Source: Brachionus rotundiformis (Eukaryota; Rotifera; Eurotatoria; Ploima; Brachionidae). From it: DNA of 64,000 bases. The stretch lies in contig JAESIW010000200.1 of NCBI GenBank assembly GCA_016802295.1, positions 3,624,389 to 3,688,388 on the forward strand, given 5' to 3'. The translations under genes and the position numbers were made by a program. Every line of letters starts with the position of its first letter. The first letter of the stretch is position 1. Under the pieces are notes generated by a model that was not told the DNA's origin, ran no database searches, and was given only the letters and a program-made list of their open reading frames with translations. Positions 57,636-64,000 of the stretch are shown here, piece by piece.

Positions 57636-58642
57636 ATGGTACTAGTTGAAGACGTGACCAGCAACTCGAACGAATCGTCATCACAAAACAACAATACTCA
57701 AAATACCAATCAGCCTAGTTCTAATGGAATATCAGTATTTAAAAAAATAACTCATTAATAAGCTTTTTATTTTTTGATTCAACACTAGAGCTTAATTAAC
57801 AATGATAAAATATCTTTGGTTCTTTATTTAACTCGTCTATTCACCATTGCATGCATATTTGCATTTTTGGTACCTCTATTTGGGTAAATTAAATTCTGAA
57901 AATAAAAAATTTTTCTAATCATCTTATTATTAGGTTTGACCAGAATACTCTATATCAAAAAGCAATTATGGCAAGTGCAGCCACCTCGGCATTAAAGCTT
58001 CATCAACGATTACAGAATGAACGATTCCAATTAAACAGAGAATACTTTTCTAAAGTGATAATTGAGGACAGTTTTCATTATCTTCTTTATTCCCTAATTT
58101 TCATGAATACTTCTCCAATAACAGGTTCTTAAAATAAATTTTGATTTTTAATTTAATTTTCAAACTTTTTCATGAATAGTTGTATTGGTGCCAATTGCTT
58201 CATTTGCCTTACTTCATGTATCAACCTACACACAGAAAATATTGAATATAATGGGCATTCATATAATTCGAAAAGCACTCGACTTTATAATTCTCAAACA
58301 AAAGGATATAATGAGGTTTGTGGCAATCAATGAAATCCTTTTGGCCCCTACCATTATAATAATGTTGTTTATGTAAGATTTAAAAATCATGCTTTTATCG
58401 AAAAAGGAAATCATAATTTTTTCTTAAGGGGCAAATGTGGATTAATGGTTCCATTTATTTACTATAGATTTATTTGCATGAGATACCAGTCTAGGCGAAA
58501 TCCGTATAGTCGAGAAATGTTTTCTCAATTGCGTTTGGCAATAAATTTTTACACAAGTCATGCAAACTGTCCCCAATTGGTAAAAAATTTATCTCAAAAT
58601 CTGATAAATTTGGTTAACAAACTTGCTCCACAACAAACATAA
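57636..58642 (+). CDS. TMEM33: transmembrane protein 33 (ER membrane, Kr-h2 family)
   Basis: ER membrane protein that interacts with reticulons and modulates ER shape and the unfolded protein response in mammals; the insect homologue is Kruppel homolog 2. Exons: 57636-57734, 57789-57883, 57934-58124, 58180-58372 and 58429-58642; 263 residues (human 247). A polar Ser/Asn-rich N-terminus of about 33 residues precedes the membrane helices (YLTRLFTIACIFAFLVPLF; HYLLYSLIFMNTSPITVVL; EILLAPTIIIMLF). Conserved blocks are TSALKLHQRL, FVAINEILLAP, PFIYYRF and RYQSRRNPYSREMF, with LINLVNKLAP near the C-terminus. All phases agree and the ATG is the first in frame. It is transcribed away from PDS5. Confidence 0.95.
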
Positions 58643-59287
58643 GAACCAATTAGTTAATTGCTTTATTTTCTTTTATATTTTGTCTTTAGTTGAAGAAAAG
58701 CAATTGTTTTTTAGATATTTTAGATTTTAAATGATTAATATTTAAGATTTTTTTCGTATTTTCTGTCTAAACTTCTAAAATTTTTTAAATCAGTCTGTTT
58801 TCTCTAAATAAATCAATTTAAACAATTCAAAAAAAAATTAATTAAAAAATTTTATCTTTATTGTTACTTTTACTTCAAAAAAAAACTAAAATTGTGTTAA
58901 AAAGATATTATTTGTAATACATAGTATTTGGTAAAGGGTAAAAAATTTCAAAACCTGTTTGAACATTTCAGCTTTGTCCTGAAGCCAGATATTGTGCATA
59001 ATTCAGCAAAAATTTGCCGATAAAAAATCAAATTTTTGTTTGTCAAACTTTTAAAATATTCTTCTGAAAAAAATTTTAACTCAATGGTCAAAAAATGTTT
59101 TTAGTTTTTAGACACATTGAATTTGTAATGCACCCTACGTATCACTTGATCATCAGCTTCTCAACTGATGCGCAATGATAAGTAAGAGTTAGTATACTTG
59201 TCACGTATCTCAGAAGATAGACGCTTCTAGATGCTGATATAAACATTTATATAATAGCTCACATCTTGTCTTAATTATAAGCCCGTG
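58643..59287. other. intergenic, no gene seen
   Basis: AT-rich spacer between the 3' end of TMEM33 and the Gypsy fossil. No retrotransposon LTR recognised. Confidence 0.5.
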
Positions 59288-60665
59288 TTATGGACACGAA
59301 CTCATTGGTATAAATAATGATTCCATTCTCAGTGCTAAGGTATTCTTAGTACGATATGCTAGCAATACGAATGGTAACCATTTAGACCAATCCTCTGGGT
59401 TTTTTTCACGATGTTTTCTTAAGCAACTTACTATTTCTTTGTTCAGGCGCTCGACTGGTTCTGGGGTGGTATGCCGATGTAATGACATGCTCCGACCCGA
59501 CTCGTCTTATAAGATTATCAACAATTTGGTTGTTAAATTCCTTACCTTGATCAGACATGAACACTCTTGGTGGTCCAAATATACATATGAATTTCCATAG
59601 GATGTTAGCGATTTCTTCAGCTGATTTACCTTTTATAGGCTCGGCATAGGGGAACTTGGTTAAGTATTCCGTAATTACCATAATTCCAGTGAAGCCTTCC
59701 TCTGTCTCTAGTAGACCAAATACCAAGTCTATTCCGATTCTATCAAAGACATCTTTAATGGTAATTGCTTTCGCAGGGTGTTCCTTTGCGGGAGCTAAAT
59801 TATTTCTCTTACACACTTCGCAACTTTGTACGACAGCTTTGATGTCTTTCTCCATGTTCTCCAAATATAATCCGTTTGGTCGTTGATTCAACTTGGAAGT
59901 GAGCCAAAACGTGTGCTTTTAAAATAATACCGCTTCTGTCACTAGGTTTCGGTACTAAGCGTGAGATATTATCTCGTCCCATTTTAAAAATTTCATCTTT
60001 TTCTCTTACGTACTTATACTCAGTTGCTGCTTTCTCAATTCTTTTAATTTGCTTTTTGAACAACCGATTTTGAAATCGACTATTTTTTAGATAATACAGT
60101 AATGTATCATCTACATAGACGTCAGGACTCTTACGTGAAGTTCCGTCAATGTGGTCATTATAATCGTTATCAGTAATGGTTTTTAGTGACAGCACTGGCC
60201 GACTAATAGCATCAGCGTTTAAATGTTGGGTTCCTTTCCTATGGACTATCTCAACGTCATAAGCTTGTAAATAGATTACCCAACGTGCTAATCTTTCCGT
60301 AAGTTAATTGATGTTCATAAGCCACATCAACGCGTAGTGATTCGTATTCACTAGAAATTTGAAGCCGTACACCTCTGTGCGAAACTCTTTAATTGCTTAC
60401 ACAACTGTCAAACATTCTCTTTCAGTGCTGCTTTAATGAATTTCGGCACCTTTTAGTAGTCGTGAAGCGTAAGCGCATACATATTCATTTCCATTTTCAT
60501 CAATTTGTGCTAGAATAGCGTCCATTGCATAACCTGAAGCGTCACAATGAACTATAAATTTTCGATTCCAGTCGGGTTGTCTAAGGACAGGTTCTGACGT
60601 AAGGATCAATTTTAGTTTTTCGAACGATTCATGTTGAGGCTTATCCCATTCAAATGTAAAATCTC
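59288..60665 (-). pseudogene. Ty3/Gypsy pol fossil (RNase H + integrase)
   Basis: Reading down the minus strand gives the RT-connection/RNase H region (FTFEWDKPQHESFEKLK, HCDASGYAMDAILAQ, ASRLLKGAE, a stop, STERECL.., ADAISR), a spacer, and the integrase zinc-binding region (LKAHVLAHFQVEST ... CEVCKRNN). The integrase core follows, with Asp in DRIGIDLVFG, Asp in VFMSDQGKEFNN and Glu in TPEPVERLNKEI, then DWSKWLPFVLLAYRT. Several frameshifts and stops occur, and most of RT plus gag are missing upstream of about 60665. It is an inactive, 5'-truncated fragment. No LTRs were seen. Confidence 0.9.
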
Positions 60666-60959
60666 TTAGACTAAAATTACTCTATATATGTAATTCTTAT
60701 TAAAACAATTTATTATGATTATCAGACCCTAGAACTTTCTTTAGACATTTAAAGCATTTAACTAAGAGTGATATAATTTTAGTAGATTATGAGTTAATAA
60801 GAAGAGTATTGCCTAATTAATTAATTAATTAATATTTAAATATATAAAATTTAAATTAAGGGATAATTTCTAATTTATCTTTTTTTTCTACTAAAATCAG
60901 AATTATTTTTCAAAATAATTATTAGTAATGCTTCTAAAAAATATTTTACATATGAAACA

Positions 60960-61428
60960 ATGAGCAACATTGTAGAGACATGGTCAATTGAAAGGTCGTC
61001 AAAAGTTGATAACTTGAAGAAATTTTATTACCAGCCTTCAATTACTTGTGACCAATGGAACGTAGCGGATGATTTTTTGGAATCAAAATAAAATTACTCA
61101 GAGATAATGATCCCTATTAAGTTTCAAAGAAGGAAACCGATGATTAATCATATGAGTTGTACTATGAAATACTCGAATGTGAACTTACAAAATATCTATG
61201 CTTCCGGGCTCATTACCATTTCGATCAATTTCTTTTGCTCAATAGATTCATCAAAAGAACAAAGATGAATGGCAACTGCACCAACAAAAATTATATAAAG
61301 CATTTGTAGCTGTGGCAGTGAAGACGAAGTTGACTGAAACCGATTTCAGCTTTAGTGATATTGGAATGAAAAAAAAACGAGGGAGAAAAGCTCAAGCTAA
61401 AGAATGGTTCGTAAAAAATACAAATTAA
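60960..61428 (+). pseudogene. probable MULE transposase C-terminal fossil
   Basis: An initial frame of about 43 codons from ATG at 60960 (SNIVETWSIERSSKVDNLKKFYY) is followed by pieces in other frames: MSCTMKYSN..., then LCFRAHYHFDQFLLLNRF, which could be a degraded SWIM-type zinc finger. A final FSDIGMKKKRGRKAQAKEW has the RGRK basic tail often seen at MULE/FAR1 C-termini. Stops interrupt it throughout. The assignment is an inference from order and composition. Confidence 0.4.
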
Positions 61429-61655
61429 ATTGAGACTGGACTTGTGACTTTTTACATTACCTTTTACATTATTTTTTTTTATTTTAAGTTTAAATTAAAA
61501 ATAATAAAACAGTTTATAAAATTTTTTAAAATAAATAAAAGTTTTGTTAATATTTAAAAATTTATTTTGTAAACTAAAATTACATACAGGTTAAAATAAT
61601 TTATAAAAAGTTTAAATAGAAAAAAAATTGATTCAATTTTAATGATAGAATGAAC

Positions 61656-62589
61656 TTAACAGCATTTTTTTTTTCTTTCTAAAGGATTATCAGACAACGT
61701 CAATTTATCAGTTGTTTGTTTTTCTTCTTCCTGTCGGATATCATTTTCTTTTTGCAGAATCTTAATAATTCAATTTTTAAAATAAATTTTATAGTAATTT
61801 AAAACAAAAAAAATATTACTTGCATAACTAAAAACTTTGCTGCTGCTTCGACATTTATATCATCTTTTGCGGACGTTTCGAACCATGAAGCAAAGCCTTT
61901 GTCCTTACAAAAATCGTTCATTTGCTCGTTGTTGTTCGCCAAGTTTTCTTTGGTTAAATCGCACTTGAATATATCTGGTTAAATGGAACAAAAATTGATC
62001 AATGGAATAGTTACTTTGTTTGCTAACAAGACACATGGAATCGGACTACCGTCCGGTAAGCTAACTTTTGAATCCAAATCATTCTTCCATCTTAACACAG
62101 CCTCAAAAGTAGATGCCCTGGTAACATCGAATACTATAAAGCATCCGACTGCATCTTTATAATAAACTCTGGTCATGTTGTAAAAGCGTTCCTGGCCTTA
62201 TTGAATAGTTTTAAATATCTAGGAAAAAAGCTCCAGCTAAATATTTTATCTCACCTGCAATATCCCATAGCTGAACTCTGACTAAAGTATTTTGATCCCA
62301 ATTTATTACTTTGAGTGCAAAATCAACACCAATCTATAGATTTAAGATAAATATATTTAAATTAATAAAATTAAATAATCACAGTCGCTCTATAATTTGG
62401 GCTGTACAGATTGTGAACATATCGTTTTATTAAACTTGTTTTACCAGTTCCTAATTCTCCAATAACCAGAATTTTATATAAATGCTCCTTTTTGTCATTG
62501 GCATTTGAGTTACTCTGAAAAAAATGCAAAATTAGAATTGTAAAACTAATAAATAGAAAAAAAAAATTATTTATTTAAACAGTTACCAT
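61656..62589 (-). CDS. RAB32: RAB32/RAB38-type small GTPase
   Basis: GTPase of lysosome-related organelles and mitochondria-associated membranes. Exons: 62587-62589 (ATG alone), 62383-62514, 62255-62333, 62015-62196, 61820-61963 and 61656-61760; 214 residues. All G motifs are present: P-loop GELGTGKTS, RATIGVDFALKV (switch I/effector, subfamily-specific), switch II WDIAGQERF with Ala instead of the usual Thr (a RAB32/38/29 signature), NKCD and TSAK. The core reads YNMTRVYYKDAVGCFIVFDV and LDSKVSLPDGSPIPCVLLANK, very close to human RAB32. The C-terminus is a charged linker ending KKKCC, a double-Cys geranylgeranylation site. RAB38 or RAB29 orthology cannot be excluded. Confidence 0.95.
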
Positions 62590-63828
62590 TTTTTATTTGA
62601 TATTTTGGATTTTTTCCTTTTTTTTCAATATATTCAAAAGTATTAAAACAAATCATATTTTTTTTGTCAAAGACTGATAATCATATGATACTCACAAATT
62701 CTGTGATATATAATAATTTTAGTTTTATCTATTTAATTAGATAAAGTTTTAATTTGTCATCATTAAAGTTTTCATCATGGCAAATAAAGTTCTAGGTTAT
62801 CATTAATTAAAATGAATATTTGAATTGAAATTTTTAAAATTTAGTTCATAAGTTAATCATGATTGTAGACAAAGTAGCTGTTCCATACTATTAAATTATT
62901 ACATTCACATTATTGCACACATTCTTTAGTATTGAATTTTTAAAGAGATTATAATTAAATAACTAAAAAGATGGACACTAAAGTTAAATCATCCATTGTG
63001 GATTTCTATAGAATTCGACGGTGGTTAAGATAAAGTTTCGGTTTATTATCTTGAATTACTGATTATTTTATGACTCATAAATCAAAAAAAAAATTCTTGT
63101 CTCAAATATATTATATCGTTTTAAGAATACATTTTTAAAAAGGTTAATTTGCTTTCATGAAAATTCTATTAAATGATAATTTCTTAGTTAGTTTAAATAC
63201 TATTTGATCTAAAAAATTAATTATTAGATAAAAATACTTTACAATGTTATTTATCAATTAATTTCTTAAATTCCAATTTTAACATAGCTATATTTTTCAA
63301 TTTTACATTAATACTTATTTGTTTGTGATTTTAAATCAGGAATATTTAAATCTAGGTTTAAATAATGAAAAAATATAAATATATTTTATCCATGTTTTTA
63401 TAAAAGTGATAATTAAATAAAAATCACATGCTTTATCAATTTATATCTGTTATTTATTAATTAATTTTTCTACCAATATTAATTTAAATAAAAATTGTTT
63501 TACAAAATAACAATTTCAATTATAAATCTTTAAACCAATTTCTTATTCTATTTTAAATCTTTCTGGATACTCAAATGACATCTTGAACATGTATTTAGAA
63601 AATTTATCACGAAATGAAAATTCAGGTGAAATAACAAAGGTTCGAATTCTCATAGAAAAATTGGAATAAGCTGTTGGACTTGAGTGTAAATTTAGGAACG
63701 AATAAGAAAAAAAAAGCCATCAGAAAAGCTTAAAAAATAATAATTTGCGAATAATTGGAAAAATTGATTAGAATTTGGTCAACTAAATGAGCTTTTATGA
63801 TATCTGAATTTATCTATTACAGATTGAG
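62590..63828. other. intergenic, no gene seen
   Basis: AT-rich DNA upstream of the RAB32/38 gene (its promoter side). No open frame, repeat or RNA gene that I can support. Confidence 0.5.
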
Positions 63829-64000
63829 AAGTTTTTGGTAAGACTGTAAACATTCATGGTGAGACCCCACTTAGACTCTCCAATGCAGGTAGGGAATCCA
63901 AGTATGAAAGGAGATGTGAATATGGAAGAGAAAGCAAGAACGGATAACAAAGATCCTTGTTTCACTAAGAAGTATGCCGAATGATTTGAGGCTAGCTAGA
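63829..64000 (+). pseudogene. LINE reverse transcriptase fossil, runs off window
   Basis: The plus strand reads FLVRL, a stop, then TFMVRPHLDSPMQVGNPSMK and GDVNMEEKARTDN, then a stop near the window end. It matches the VRPHLEY...VWNP..K.D...LEKVQRRATK block of Jockey/CR1-type RT thumb regions, the same part as the fossil at 11796-12034. It is interrupted by stops and is truncated by the window edge. Confidence 0.65.

Noticed and set aside
1..64000. CRISPR arrays, bacterial operons, phage or defence systems, tRNA or rRNA genes
   Set aside because: The window is eukaryotic and intron-bearing. No regularly spaced repeats, cloverleaf sequences or rRNA segments were recognised.

Overview
This window reads as nuclear DNA of a small-intron, strongly AT-rich animal (by eye roughly a quarter to a third G+C, not computed). 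Every recognisable gene is spliced by GT-AG introns, mostly about 45-80 nt, and several are animal genes: soluble guanylate cyclase beta, an ORP1L-type oxysterol-binding protein, PXK, RAB32/38, MGAT4, and a ciliary protein like C2orf50/CIMIP5. AT-richness, short introns, a ciliary gene and many decayed transposons would suit a monogonont rotifer or similar small invertebrate. That is inference, since no diagnostic marker is present.

Layout. 1-8.6 kb: a long gene-poor flank, a 367-residue orphan membrane-anchored protein (+), a small single-pass membrane protein (-), an N gap whose two edges carry the same sequence, and the CIMIP5-like gene (-). 11-26 kb: two MGAT4 N-acetylglucosaminyltransferase paralogues (-) about 10 kb apart. 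Between or beside them lie fossils of a LINE, a Tc1/mariner element and a Helitron. The two MGAT4 copies match in sharply bounded blocks that suggest gene conversion. 28.6-39.5 kb: an ORP1L gene of at least 19 coding exons (ankyrin, PH, FFAT-like motif, ORD). Its introns carry a foldback MITE with a perfect 9-bp target duplication and a complete three-exon ankyrin gene on the opposite strand. 40.4-43.2 kb: PXK (PX domain, pseudokinase, proline-rich, WH2-like). 45.7-48.2 kb: guanylate cyclase beta. 49.3-57.0 kb: PDS5 cohesin regulator (-, 18 coding exons), with transposon fossils in its long introns. 57.6-58.6 kb: TMEM33 (+), head-to-head with PDS5. 59.3-61.4 kb: Gypsy pol and probable MULE fossils. 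61.7-62.6 kb: RAB32/38 (-). The window ends inside a LINE fossil.

The genes are functionally unrelated housekeeping or signalling genes. Loose links exist: ORP1L, PXK and RAB32/38 all act on endosomes or lysosome-related organelles, and MGAT4 and TMEM33 act in the secretory pathway. Nothing suggests an operon or a defence system. The most notable observations are the nested antisense ankyrin gene, the MULE-type MITE, the patchwork identity of the MGAT4 pair, and two genes whose start codon is the only coding triplet of exon 1. No tRNA, rRNA or CRISPR array was seen. Splice models come from reading frame, GT-AG borders and remembered family sequences, so exon borders are predictions.
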